Part shown: positions 39,801 through 49,300 of the stretch, piece by piece
How the letters are laid out: each line of letters begins with the position of its first letter
How positions within the stretch are numbered: the first letter of the stretch is position 1
Origin: Dreissena polymorpha
Taxonomy: Eukaryota > Mollusca > Bivalvia > Myida > Dreissenidae
Direction of reading: 5' to 3'
NCBI RefSeq assembly: GCF_020536995.1
Contig: NC_068356.1
Coordinates: 22,363,809-22,427,808 of the forward strand
Length of the DNA: 64,000 nt
Made by a program: the position numbers and the translations under genes
The notes under the pieces: generated by a model
Databases searched by the model: none
Told to the model about the DNA's origin: nothing
What the model saw: the letters and a program-made list of their open reading frames with translations, nothing else

Positions 39801-40416
39801 AGCTTTTAAAATACAATGTTTACATTTATCAATATAAAGCATTTAACAAACTTTAAAATATGCCAAAAGCTGTGAAAAGGCCCCTTTAAGTGTTGCACCC
39901 CAAATACAAATGTGCTTACAATTTATATCTGAAACATTTAGGTTGATTACTTACCAGCTGAAACTCTCTTCGACGATCAAAGGCAGCAGTTATTCCTGAA
40001 TCATTCCACAAAGTTTCAAGTGATTCTGAATAGTTAAGAAACACAGACTCGTCAATCTTTTTAGAAGTGTCACAGCCAAACACAAATTGAGCATGCTTAA
40101 CATTACTTCCATCACCCCATGGTATTTGTAACTTCTCTCTTGCGTCTACTAACACCCGCATTCCTTTGATAATGTTTGAGTAAATGGTATCACGGAATTC
40201 CGTGAGAATTTTCTGATCAAAATCTTCCCCATGAATAATTCGCATTTGCTTTAGGAAAGTACTTTTGCCACTCTCGCCCGCACCCAAAAGGAGAATTTTC
40301 ACTGTCCTTCTAAACTGTATCTTTTCTCGTTTGAGCTGTTCATCTATTTGTTTACTTATATCACTCTGTCGCTTCAGATCAGGGTCTCTCGTACAGCACG
40401 GAAATATATCCGCCAT
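18314..40416 (-). CDS. GNA13: G-protein alpha subunit, G12/13 class (complete, 3 coding exons)
   Basis: Joined exons 39955-40416, 25602-25652 and 18314-18883 encode 360 residues in phase (both introns phase 0). The product is a membrane-bound GTPase switch. In animals the G12/13 class couples GPCRs to RhoGEFs and actomyosin contractility. Visible motifs: Cys7-Cys8 (likely palmitoylation), P-loop GAGESGKST 45-53, switch-I arginine R184 with T187 in ARKATKG, DVGGQ 206-210 with catalytic Gln210, NKTD 275-278, and the class-typical C-terminus ending LMLQ. '[14 protein letters not shown]' and '[14 protein letters not shown]' closely match vertebrate GNA13, from memory. Length is near the 377 residues of vertebrate GNA13. 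The start at 40416 gives MADIFPCC, like GNA13's MADFLP; the frame is open 69 bases further up, but those extra residues do not look conserved. Assignment to GNA12 versus GNA13 is not meaningful for an invertebrate single-type gene (fly concertina). Confidence 0.96.
18960..19390. repeat. ~150-bp tandem repeat, 3 units, in G-alpha intron 2
   Basis: The phrase 'tgagattgacc' recurs at about 18999, 19150 and 19300. Flanking phrases 'ggttggtaatgg', 'gaggttcagtatcaatttga' and 'gggtgggcgtggccta' recur with it. The last unit runs into 'gacagacacaatacaatatc' and a 'ggggataa' tail near 19610, typical of bivalve dispersed repeats. Confidence 0.85.
19972..21792. repeat. Bivalve dispersed repeat with ~335-bp tandem core
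   Basis: The head is 'caagagggccaagatggccc' and the tail is 'aaagctcacctgagcaatc' followed by 'aggtgagc', which forms a small hairpin. The core units contain 'gtgacttctagagtgttcac', 'ccgcccactggcggccatg' and poly-C tracts (20439, 20771, 21103). The 'ccgcccactgg' phrase recurs near 20608, 20941, 21271 and 21435. A GGACGGACGGACGACGG stretch precedes the tail. Short open frames on both strands are repeat artefacts. Confidence 0.85.
22318..22975. repeat. Bivalve repeat 'acaagagcaccgcataacgg' family
   Basis: The head 'acaagagcaccgcataacgg' is followed by two internal units sharing 'gtgaccttgacctttgacc', 'gggtgtggcg' and 'gcatctacatatgaagtttc'. Then comes 'acaatagctcgggttttct', and finally a purine-rich 'agactgaatgacagacgg' with the tail 'cctttgttgtgggataat'. 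This is a common bivalve element, recognised from memory. Confidence 0.75.
23173..23439. mobile_element. MITE with 'tattcaccaaaca' terminal inverted repeats
   Basis: The left end 'tattcaccaaacaattctta' and the reverse complement of the right end 'tattcaccaaacagttctga' are inverted copies about 34 bp long. They enclose about 200 bp of AT-rich non-coding DNA. TIRs of this kind are widespread in animal genomes. Confidence 0.75.
23455..23735 (-). repeat. tRNA-derived SINE head expanded into a 46-bp VNTR (5 copies)
   Basis: Read on the minus strand, 'gtcgccatgtggtagtata' resembles a Pol III A-box region and 'caggttcaatcccc' a B box. The A-box-side segment is tandemly repeated five times with a 46-bp period (23507-23733). 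The copies differ only by a few bases, such as ggccgac versus ggcggac. This looks like local expansion of one half of a SINE head. Confidence 0.7.
24539..25112. mobile_element. Non-autonomous hAT-like element (574 bp), 5-bp TSD
   Basis: Terminal inverted repeats 'caggctttttccgc' and 'gcggaaaaagcctg'. Flanking duplication TAGTT at 24534-24538 and 25113-25117. The interior is rich in 'attttgggaa' and 'ttgggaaaaa' motifs. Related to the element at 36737-37102, which shares the interior 'ccgaatttcgg' and 'attgggaa' phrases. Confidence 0.85.
25602..25652 (-). CDS. GNA13: G-alpha 12/13 coding exon 2 (51 bp micro-exon)
   Basis: Encodes seventeen residues, [17 protein letters not shown], matching GESVKYFLDNLDKLGEP of vertebrate GNA13. 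The acceptor is 'tgtttcag' and the donor 'gtaagt' on the minus strand. Both junctions are phase 0, so the exon joins REFQL (exon 1) to DYIPV (exon 3) without change. Confidence 0.95.
25700..28290. repeat. ~52-58 bp minisatellite in G-alpha intron 1, split by an insertion
   Basis: The left block (25700-26363) repeats 'catatccacagacatacc', 'gctctgggaaaactaagg' and 'ataataggtg' with a ~52-bp spacing. The right block (27347-28290) repeats 'atccacaggtatgggtgg' and 'ccactgggaaaactgag' with slightly different units. Between them lies unrelated DNA (26364-27346). Several long minus-strand frames here (up to 238 codons) are products of the repeat. Confidence 0.9.
26364..27346. mobile_element. Probable non-autonomous DNA element interrupting the minisatellite
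   Basis: The left boundary reads 'gtggtgtagtgtttttccc' and then 'agggcatggcac'. The right boundary carries 'agggcatggcac' again in direct orientation, followed by 'acaccac'. The outermost 'gtggtgt' reads inverted at the right side. It separates two blocks of the same minisatellite. The interior near 26985-27065 contains a short inverted repeat ('ccacgacgaaaatc' and 'gattttatcgtgg'). Exact ends and TSD are not resolved. Confidence 0.5.
28293..28495. repeat. Hairpin-type MITE/SINE-like repeat, copy 3 (diverged)
   Basis: Contains 'agtgtcatcccagattagc' on the left and 'cacatccattaaaaccta' on the right, with the usual central 'attaaagcgg'. It starts exactly where the minisatellite stops. Confidence 0.65.
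28500..31930. other. G-alpha intron 1 interior, no gene recognised
   Basis: AT-rich intronic DNA. On the minus strand at about 29460-29545, 'tagctcatgtggtagagca' is a good Pol III A-box/D-arm sequence, probably the head of a degraded tRNA-derived SINE. Nothing else could be supported. Confidence 0.45.
31935..32180. repeat. Bivalve repeat with nuclear-receptor-like half-sites, copy B
   Basis: 'aagatgtgtttgtcagaaac' is followed by 'tttgaccttgaaggatgacc', 'gtgcagctccatgagata' and 'aaagatcaagttgctatgg'. The end is the primer-like 'caatgacagacaggcgggc'. Same family as 11785-11970 and 34165-34567. Confidence 0.75.
34165..34567. repeat. Bivalve repeat with nuclear-receptor-like half-sites, copy C
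   Basis: The head is 'gacaagagatgtgattgtc'. The middle is 'tttgaccttgtaggataacc' and 'tatcaagttgctatcttc'. A (GACA)n-rich purine tract spans 34445-34530, and the tail 'gccaccctaccgggagcata' is of the same superfamily type. Confidence 0.75.
35034..35177. repeat. 144-bp near-perfect palindrome
   Basis: The left arm starts 'tgttggatccggtggatta' and the right arm ends 'taatccaccgaatccaaca'. The arms match through 'aattcacgagtgatcatag' and 'ttttcacgagtgg' down to a tiny centre 'cgcag'. It is followed by a further inverted-repeat-rich stretch to about 35410 ('gataattttcactgtttg' and 'cagtgaaattatc'). It looks like the end or core of a fold-back element. Confidence 0.85.
35829..36260. mobile_element. 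Non-autonomous hAT-like element (432 bp), 5-bp TSD
   Basis: Perfect inverted ends 'cagggttcccagc' and 'gctgggaaccctg'. Flanking duplication TTACT (35824-35828 and 36261-36265). The interior repeats 'ccctgattt' and 'ttttccctga' motifs in both orientations. Confidence 0.9.
36737..37102. mobile_element. Non-autonomous hAT-like element (366 bp), 5-bp TSD
   Basis: Ends 'caggttttttttc' and 'aaaaaaaaccctg'. Flanking duplication AGTGG (36732-36736 and 37103-37107). Interior 'attgggaattttt' and 'ccgaatttcggct' phrases link it to 24539-25112. Confidence 0.85.
37594..37821. repeat. 114-bp tandem duplication
   Basis: The segment starting 'gacagttaaatggcctttt' and ending 'ctgaaattcttttac' occurs twice in a row with no difference seen. 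Its first part ('ttaaatggccttttgaaagc') is a reversed version of the terminal repeat of the element at 14344, so the duplication includes the end of a related transposon copy. Confidence 0.9.
38354..39634. mobile_element. Non-autonomous hAT-like element (1.28 kb), 6-bp TSD
   Basis: Inverted ends 'cagggatttcaatag' and 'ctattgaaatccctg'. Flanking duplication TATAAG (38348-38353 and 39635-39640). Subterminal regions mirror each other loosely ('gactcatttttgacgcaacc' on the left and 'gaccccaccatttttc' on the right). No transposase recognised. Confidence 0.85.
39668..39892 (+). repeat. tRNA-derived SINE
   Basis: The head is tRNA-like: A-box region 'atagccgagagtgc' and perfect B box 'ggttcgagccc' about 55 bases later. 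It is followed by a T run and an AT-rich body ending 'tgaaaaggcccctttaa'. The 5' and 3' ends cannot pair into an acceptor stem, so it is not a functional tRNA gene. It lies in G-alpha intron 1, 60 bp before coding exon 1 on the opposite strand. Confidence 0.7.
39955..40416 (-). CDS. GNA13: G-alpha 12/13 coding exon 1
   Basis: Encodes residues 1-154, from MADIFPCC to REFQL. It holds the N-terminal helix with the Cys7-Cys8 lipidation site, the P-loop and most of the helical domain (FDRRREFQL at its end). The donor is 'gtaagt' directly after CAGCTG on the minus strand. Confidence 0.97.
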
Positions 40417-40902
40417 TTTGACTCCGATCCCCACCCATGACGTCATGAAAGTTAAGTTTCCTGGTTTGGTTCCCAGTGTCGTCAATGAATTCTGATTTAA
40501 GACATAAAAAGCCGAGTTAAAGGCAAATATTGTTTTGAAACAAATCGGTCAGAAAAACGAGCGTTTTTTGGAGAAAAAAAGACATTTCAATGACTAATGA
40601 TGAAAACACACACACGAAAACGTTAATATGAATAATATGATATCATAGCGATGCAAAATCGGTCTTTTTATATATATAGGACATATTTGAATATATCATG
40701 TCATTTAAAAAAAAATGAGGGAGTTGTCACATATTAATAAGAATCATTTTTGACACAGTACAATATTAATACGACACATTATTATCATTCAGATTTTTCG
40801 CATGCTGATTTAATTTAATTTCATTTCTAATAAAAATGAGATACATTTATGACACAGTACAATTTAATGTGACATTTCAACCATATCAGTCATTCACATC
40901 GT
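40417..40902. other. G-alpha 5' flank / intergenic
   Basis: Should contain the 5' UTR of the G-alpha gene. Includes two 'gacacagtacaat' phrases (40753 and 40854) and AT-rich DNA. No clear TATA box or CpG cluster. Confidence 0.35.
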
Positions 40903-41218
40903 TTAAAACTCGTCGGCGTCGAGCATGTGGTGGACCGCCATGGATGGTCCCAGGGCATTGATATGGCTGATGATCCTCAGTAGATCAGTGGTTGTCAGCT
41001 TCTCCTCTTCGTAGTCATCCCATGCTTGATGTAGTCTGCCGTGTATGGCAACATATTTCTTCCATCTGATCTTCGTGAGAAGGTGCTGGCTCACCAGCCG
41101 TTTATGAAGATCAACTGTCTCAGATTCCTCTCTGAGAAGGTTGGCCAACTTGTACAGACCAAGGTTTGCGGAACACGCTCGTGCGTTGATGTCACCACCA
41201 GTATTTTTTTGTAAACAT
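40903..41218 (-). CDS. Orphan ORF/exon of unknown function
   Basis: An open frame of about 104 codons ends with a stop at 40903 and opens just after an in-frame stop near 41219. It has no ATG near its start, so it is a terminal exon or a fragment. The peptide includes 'GGDINARACSANLGLYKLAN', then a charged stretch 'KRLVSQHLLTKIRWKKYVA', and ends 'MAVHHMLDADEF'. 'GDINARACSANLG' faintly recalls the start of an ankyrin repeat, but that is weak. Composition is much more GC-rich and codon-like than its surroundings, which argues it is or was coding. No convincing splice acceptor is seen on the minus strand. It could be a gene relic carried here by a mobile element. Confidence 0.4.
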
Positions 41219-43212
41219 GATTAAAGAAGGAAAACATTTGTTTATTTCACAGTTTGATAGTTACTGATCGTGTATGTAAAAACTCGGCCACCAGTGTTAA
41301 AGCATGTTCACGATCTAAACATACATATCTAGATTATTTTAAGAATAATACCTTATGTGCTGACCTGATTGTAGGAAAAAGAATCGAGAAATTTATTTAT
41401 ATAAAAAAAACAACATACTTGATCTTAGTATTTTAAACCACAGAAAATTTCTCATTATATAAACATGAGGTAGTTTGCCAACATAATGAATATGTTGCCC
41501 AGTTCTTGCCTCGTGGAGGCCACCTCTTGAAAGAGCCACATATTCCATGATATCCAGACTTACTCCAGTTTTATAAAATGAAGGTTATTTTGCTATGGTG
41601 GCTATAAAACGCACATTTGAGGGATTCCCAAATACACGCAGAAGGAAAACGTTTGAGATTAGATACAAGTGAATGTGAGAAAAAAAATCGTATTTTGATA
41701 TAATATTGCTGAATCAATTAACAAGAAATATCTTTAAAAAAGATATACGGCGTTGATTGTGGTTGGAGTTTATGCAAGGTAAAGAGTTTAATGAATGAGA
41801 TTAAGGATAGCGAATGTCTTTTTCTGTGCAGTTCTTAGCTGCATCACACGCAGTACGGGATGTTACGCGGAGTTTTAGCGGCTTATTTTACATAATTACA
41901 TATTGCTGGTCATAAACCTATAGATAAAAAACAGAAAACCAAAAGAAGAATGGAAGTTAAATTAAAACATATGAGTCAACCGGCCACACGCAAAGTATCC
42001 GTACATATTTTTAATATTTATACGCGCACTCTTCGAACAAACCTGTTTTAGTGGTTTGTCGGGCATTGCAATGTGATTCGATTATTAACAGTATCGAGAA
42101 TCATCGCGCTCATGTTTAATACATTAGTCAATATGGTGGAAGAATTATTGTTAAAATAATTAAAAATAAAATTTATCATGGTATTGTTGAAAACACATTA
42201 AGAATCTATTATTGAATATTGACATACCATAATTATATCGCTGGTTATCTTCATTTAACATCTTTCTTGTCTAAAGAAAATTCCAGTTCACCTAGTTCAT
42301 GCTATAGCGCCTTTATTATATAACGATAATTTTACTCGCCGCGAACTTCGGTCAGCACATAAGGTAGTTGTGAAGATGCAGCGATGACCTGTATCTGACC
42401 CTGATACCTCGCGGGTTGAAATGCAATGCATTAAAGTGAGGTCTCGCTTCCACTGCTCTTTATACTTTTCATGTTAACATGTTGACAGGAATATGGAAGT
42501 TAGTACTAAATATGAGAACATAGCCTTTAAAGTACAAATGTTCTCACGCTGGAATTCCTCTGAAAATAAAAGGTGCACACACAAACTGTATTGATGTCGA
42601 GATTGACTGTAAAACTGTTCTATCTTTTAAACCTTTTTATTAGAGATAAAATTGTTTCATGCTGAACACACAGTAAAACAGTGTTACAAAAACGCGGACA
42701 TGTTTCCAATGTTCTTGTCGTATGCTCAAATCAGCCTATGGGATAAATGAAGTGTTTTCATTCTGACCTAGCCGCGGGAAATTTTATTTGAATTTTATTG
42801 GACAGTTACAATTGTCACGTAAGGTGAAAAGCTGGCTTAATACAGCTTCGCCGAAAAATAAACGTGCAGTGTCTGTCCTAATTAGCAATTTTAAATGACA
42901 CTCATCAGATAAATGATGTGCATCACATGCAATTTAAGTTTATCTATAAACTAAATATATTTGTAAGAAATAAAAAGCACTTAAAGTATTTAAACGTATT
43001 AATTAAATAGGTGGTTCATACGACGCATGTCCTGCTGAACAGTGTACCTGAAATTGTAAGTTCGTTCACATTCTCCTAGCAGAGTTGTCGTTCGTTCCTC
43101 ACCATACATGAATGCAATGAACCGCAGTGTAAAAGAGTGGTTCGTTCATAGTGTATTGTTTTAACCGTTTCGTCTTTGGCTCCGTTTTGTTTTTATATAA
43201 TGCTACATCAAG
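41219..43212. promoter_or_regulatory. Intergenic region and 5' flank of the peptidase gene
   Basis: The last ~200 bp before the peptidase ATG are richer in CpG ('gtcgttcgttcctc', 'gaccgtttcgtc'-like stretches) and hold three 'gttcgttc' boxes (43071, 43090, 43141), which may be promoter elements. A TATATAA at 43194 is only ~19 bp from the ATG, too close to act as a normal TATA box for this start. The rest shows no gene. Confidence 0.35.
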
Positions 43213-43337
43213 ATGGCAGCATCCATGGTTTGTCGAGTATCAATGCAAAAGATTCGTCATTTGCAGTCGGTCTTGTATATGCCATGCAGAAACAATTCAG
43301 AAGCTACAAATTCGATGTCAAGAGGATACTTCGTGTT
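43213..43337 (+). CDS. Peptidase exon 1: start codon and presequence
   Basis: The ATG is at 43213 (MAASMVCRVSMQKIRHLQS). The basic, hydroxylated stretch ends RGYFVF across the junction, resembling a presequence cleavage region. Donor 'gtaaga' at 43338. It ends two bases into a codon, and exon 2 supplies the third (phase fits), which is the main reason for linking this distant exon across a 4.4-kb intron. Confidence 0.75.
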
Positions 43338-46300
43338 GTAAGAGACAATTAATCTCTCAATCGTCAGTTTTTATGTTTGACATTGACATAAATTGACCAT
43401 TAACAGGCTACATGTCACTGATTGTTTCTGTCAAACTGTATACAATATGTTGAAAGTTTACCACCGAAAAAAGGTTAGTTGCAACAATCTTACTCCCAGC
43501 TATTGATCCTGCGGGTTGATGTGATTGTTGCAACTGACTGATAAAATCCTTTTTCATGGAAAGATACGGCCTGGAATCCAGGCAGCGCTTAAAATTAAAA
43601 TAATAATATTAGCAACAGCAATTAACAGATATATATCGCTAATGCACAAGTTAGAACAAATTACATGATAAGGTGTGCTCGCATAATATTGATATTAATC
43701 AAAAGTTTCAAACACATCAATGGTTTATTTAAATGTGTTAGTCTTAGTCTGTGCTATCGACTATATCCGGAATCCTCTGCAAGATAGATCTCGTGTGTAA
43801 ACAACCAATCGTAATACACCGACTTAATAATGTACCAACATTACAACAAATGCTAATAAATCTCTTGGTTTCATCCGCAGAAATATACAAACTAAAAATG
43901 AAAACATCAGAGAAGTAGCCTATAAGACCTTAGTTAGACCCCAGGTAGAATATTCGTTCTCTGTCTGGAGCCCACATACCAAATATAATACTGACAAAAT
44001 AGAAAAAGTACAGCGTAGAGCAGTCCAAGGGGTAAAAAACAGCTACTCATTTTACAGCAGTGTCTCCGGTATGCAATCTGAACTTGGCTGGCAGACTTTA
44101 ATGGACCGACGTGACCTCTCCAGACTGACCAAAAGTTTTACAAGGTTGTGTATGGCTTGGTAGCCATTGTGCTGCCATCATATCTTGAAAGGCCTATGAG
44201 GATGACTCGTCATATGCACTCAGGCCTTGAAGAATTTTTCCAGAGCCACTTGCCCTTCAGGGCGAGTGGGCATGACAATCCACTCGCCCGTCACTTTAAT
44301 CTACTCGCCCTGCATTAAAAAAAAAAATCTTTATTTATAGTTTTGATGACCTTTCTTTCTGTTCCCTGTCTCCACCACCTTGCAGATATTTTAAAATTGA
44401 ACCCTTTTCCATGCTGAGTTTTAATATTTCAGGCGAACTTTTACTGAAAGACACGCTTGATTGACAAATGGGTACAATATGGTAAATTTTTGCTAAGGCT
44501 TCTGATCAAGAATTATTCTGTTTATTAATAATTATTTTTTCTTTTTCTTTTTAATTAAATATAAGAAGTATTATAATTAACCAGTTGTTTTATTTTTTCT
44601 ATTGATATTTACATTACAATGAAATTTTATTCTTCACGGAATGACCAATATATTTAACTGTGTTTTTCACTTTGAATCGATTAGCTGACAGCACTGACAC
44701 CTACGAAAAGAGGGCAGCCAATTTCGAGAATTATTTTGACTGTGCCTGTTACGTCATTTTTCAGTGTCAAAACGAAAGTGCAGTTTTTTTGTGTACTAAA
44801 CCTATTTTTTGTTCGTTCGAAAAATTGTTCGCAATTTGTATTGATGTGGCAGGAGTTCTGGAACTGAATTTATATTTCTCAACATGAAAAACAGCACTCG
44901 CCCGGTCGGTCGAGTATTTAACAAACTTTACTCGCCCGACCATCAACTTCACTCGCATATGCGAGTGGTCGAGTGGATTCTTCAAGGCCTGCTGCACCCA
45001 CTCTCATTCAGACAAATACATACATCAGCCAACCACTTCAAATACTCATTCTTTCCTTTCACCGTAGTTCTTTGGAACAGCTTACCTGCCTCAATTGTAC
45101 AGCAGTCAGAACTAGAGGGGTTTAAGCGTTGCCTTAGCCCCACTCTACTCTCCAGTCGTCCCTGAATGCACAAAACAGTGTTTTTAATAACTTTTAACCT
45201 ATAAATATGTTTCTTCTTGTTTAACACTATCACACTTATGTTCACCTCACTTTCGTGCTTTTAAGTTTCCCTTTCAATGCTTTTAAACCCCTTTTATCTT
45301 GCACTGACACGCGCACCTGCCAGTAATACCCGTGAGGGAAGTCCGGCATTATTGAAAGATAGATAGATAGATTATTCAAAACCTCTGTAAAATAGATGTA
45401 ACAAAAGCCAGATCCAGTTTTTCTGAATTGGCTCATTCAGTTTACTAGATTAATAGTTGCAATGATCCAACTGCAAACTATTGACCCTCCGGGTCAATAG
45501 GAGTTGCAACTAATAAAGAAATCCAGGCGGCCCTTTTATCACTTATATGAGCCACATAAACTATTTTCTGGCATAAATAAACACATAAAGATCATAAATA
45601 CAGTACAGCCCACGCAGAACCAACATAATCCTCAGTCACGCCACGGCCAGAATCGTTAATACTCGGCGGCCGCGTCGTGTGTTCATATCGCCGACATGTA
45701 CATTTGTGTAGCGTAGAAACCAAGATTTGCGCTACTTTCATAGTTATTATTTTCACGTTTTGATATGCGAATATGATTTTTATATGTCTATAAAATGATG
45801 CTTTATAGACTATTTATATAATATCACGTCCTGAAATATATTTGACACGTAATGCGCTTTAACAAATTATCGTTGAATTAATTACGCACAACTGTACATG
45901 TTTCGTTCGATTCTCAAATGAGCATTATTGAATTTGTAATCCGAAACAGGCTTACAAATTTCAATACTAAAACAACATTAACAATTAAATTCTAGCGTAA
46001 AATTAACAGTGCCTTATCCTTTGTCTCAATAAAAAGCGCGCGAAAATTATTCAGACATGTAGAACGTTGCATAGAAAGTGTGGGTGTATTTTGTGTTGTA
46101 TAAAAACATGAACATCAAGTCAGGTGATTAACGCGTGTTCAGTGGGGAAAAAACAACCCGATTCGACGTTATTTCATCACATCTTTAAATAGTAACAAAT
46201 GCCAAAATTTATTCGAAGAAAAATTGCGAATGTATGTGTTTCTTGAAATTCTTGAGCACTTTTATCGTAAATATTTACCAGAATTTGCTTTAAAACTGGA

Positions 46301-49300
46301 ATATACTGGATTATCTGGTAATGAGTAGGGACGGGAAAAATAGTGATTATGCAGTAATAGATACATTAAATTAATTATGATTTTAATATTATTATAATTG
46401 TTCTTTTAATTTTTTTTGACTAACTAATAATTTTAAAAAGATTTTTATTTTCTGATGCGCGTCTACTCTGCGTCATATCCTGGATCGCGGCTTGCCTCGA
46501 CATGTCTTGGCGGACAGATGCAAAGCATAGTGGTGAAATGCTACGTGCTGCCGCATACTGATGCGGCTTCAACGGCCAACTTGGCATCGACTTGCTGCGC
46601 CTTGACTCTGCGGATCGCGAAATATGTTTGTTCTGCGTGGGCTGTACTGTATATCCTAAATGCGCAAACTAAATAACGTACGTGATATGGTGTGCTTGCA
46701 GTATAATAATGTTAATCCAAGTTTCAAACAAGTCAACAGTTCCTGGAAGGTATTTACAACGGTCAACATCTAGTATTCCAAATTCGAAACTATGCAAAAA
46801 TTATACATTGCCTTTCCCTGGAATCCTCCTCAAGATAGATCGCGTTTCTAATTAACCAATCGTGATAAACCAACTCATTCAATAAAAAATGTTTGCTTTT
46901 GGTTTGAACACGATTTTTTGTCAAGTTTTTAACTTGAGCATTTCTCTACAAAAGACACACAAATTGATGTGGATGGAAACAAGTATCATGTTCGTTACAA
47001 TGTACATGTATTAGTTTGATAGAACTCGATTTTATAGACATTCTTGAGACTTATTTTTTTATGTTCTTTGCCTTTACCAGGAAGAACTTTGAGCTGTACG
47101 TATTTACTCACATTAGCTCAAATCATTCAAGAAAAACTAACCAGAGTAATACAAAGGCTATGACCAATAGAATTTTTTTTAATAACCCAATTGTAGCAAA
47201 TTATTATGCATAAATGCCACATCTTTGTGAAGCTGGACTTCCCTTCCGCTTTGTACTGCCTAGGGAAAGTGATTTCCAATAACGGTAAAAGACTTTGATG
47301 GCATATTGGCAATTTAAGTGACAGGCAGTACTGATAAGGCGAAGTATGTCTGCAGACTGAGTGGGACTTGTCAGCAGATCTGCACCAGGTCTGGGAGAAA
47401 GGAGCTAATGGCTCCAATGGTTTCTGGTCAGGAAACTGTTTTTATATTTTGCTTGTGGAATAATTTTTGACAACGGCTCAGGGTTTAATTTATACTTTTT
47501 TGTTACTTCTTGTACCTTGTTAGCGCGACAGAGTAACCTTGTTTGGAAGTTCACCATATGTTAACTGCATTACATGGTATTTAAGTGAGAGATTTACATA
47601 CCTAGCTTCTTCAGTTTCATACAAATATTCATACAACATGAGTACTTAAATTAGGAATGGTTGATTTGTCCAGGTGTCAACAGTTCTCATTAACTGTCTG
47701 ATTTTAACCATTCCTCATTTTGTACACTTTTTCGCTCTTCTAGTTCAGAAAAATACATTTTCAGTATCCCAGAGGTGCCAAAAGACAACAAAGACAACAA
47801 CCCAGTTATGAACTATGAAAAATTCCCGGAGTTTTCCAAAGTTAAAAAAAACACAGTGCTTCGAGGATGTGCAAAGTTGGCATTAACCTTTGATTCAAAA
47901 TTTGATCAGCTTGTTGATACTTTGAGTGGTAAGTTTTTTTGTGTTGACAGTTATAAAAAAAATTTAAGATGCTACATAGGTAATGTAAATTGTTAATTGC
48001 TCTTTAAAGTTTTTGTGCAAAAAGATATAAGATTATATAATATACCTTATAATGACAAACATAAATGCTTGTAAGAGACATAAAACATAATTTATTTTAC
48101 ATGCACATGTTATAGCAAAGAAGTTGAGTTTTGAGGAGATAGTGAGCGCCCTGGAGCAGTCGATGGCACCACTGTACACAGCCTACCATCAGGCAGAGAT
48201 TCTCACTCAGACAAACTTCAAAGACTTCCCTCGACCAAACTATGACAGAGTGAGAACATATTAAATCTTCCATATCTTATCATCAGCAACAGCAGCAGTA
48301 ACACACACATAGTTCTCATCGTATTTTACATCATAGTCATGCTACCTTCACATTGTCATCGGCAATACCAACAGCTCTACTTGCATAACTATCATTGAAG
48401 TTTGAATCATAGGCTTTCCTCTTAAAGTCATTATTGATCATCTCTAGAATTGTAATATGTACAGCTGCATGGTTTGCCTGGATTATGTTGACATGAGAAT
48501 GCTAGATTGCCTTGTCTAAGTCTGAAAAAATAGTTATACCCCAGTAGCCTAAAGACAGCACTGGGTAAATCGTAATCACACTGGATGTTTGTCTTTGTAA
48601 CCGTCTGTGCGTAGACTCCTTCACATTTATACTTACAACATTTAAACATTTATGCTTTTTTACTTATGATATTAATTTGTGCTTCTGAAACATGAATCAT
48701 CCTACCAAAAATATTGCAAAAGTTGTGCCCCTTTCTCATTAAAAAAAATCTATAAAATGATCAATGCAAATTGCTATTCAGCATGCGAAATCAGGGAGTA
48801 TTTGTCACTATTTCTTACAAAATCTAGTTTTTCATCAGCAAATGGAAAGAGATACCAGTAAGCTGACTTTTCTTAATTTTTTTACAATCATTTACAATAA
48901 TGATTTTTACAATAGCATACAGTTTTCATGGTTGTAAGTATGGGTCAAGAATATTTCTCATTTCAGATTGACAGCCAGATTCAGCGATCTCTGAATGAAA
49001 TACATTTCCAAGAAGAATTCTACAATGCTCTTGTTGTAAACAAATATTTACATTTCTATATTTTAAACTCTGAATGTTTACATCCTATGTACATATCCTC
49101 GTATGTAAAGACTCATCCCATTAGCATTCTCAGTTGAAAATTTCCAAACCTTGTTCAACTGTGTTGCAGTTTGTATGAAGTTAGGGTTACAACTTAGGTA
49201 TAAGCAGTGTGAAACACTACATGTTCAAAACCATTTCATATTCAAAGGCTTTTGTTTTCTTGTCAAATGAAAAGAGACTCAAAACAACCAAATCTCATTT

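Noticed and set aside
40417-40485. Upstream start for the G-alpha protein (23 extra residues)
   Set aside because: The in-frame extension does not resemble family N-termini, while MADIFPCC at 40416 does.
43194-43200. TATATAA as a TATA box
   Set aside because: Only about 19 bp before the ATG, which would leave no room for transcription start plus leader.
46455-46676. GC-rich frame as an alternative first exon of the peptidase
   Set aside because: No donor in matching phase was found, and it adjoins repeat-derived DNA. Exon 43213-43337 fits phase and presequence expectations.
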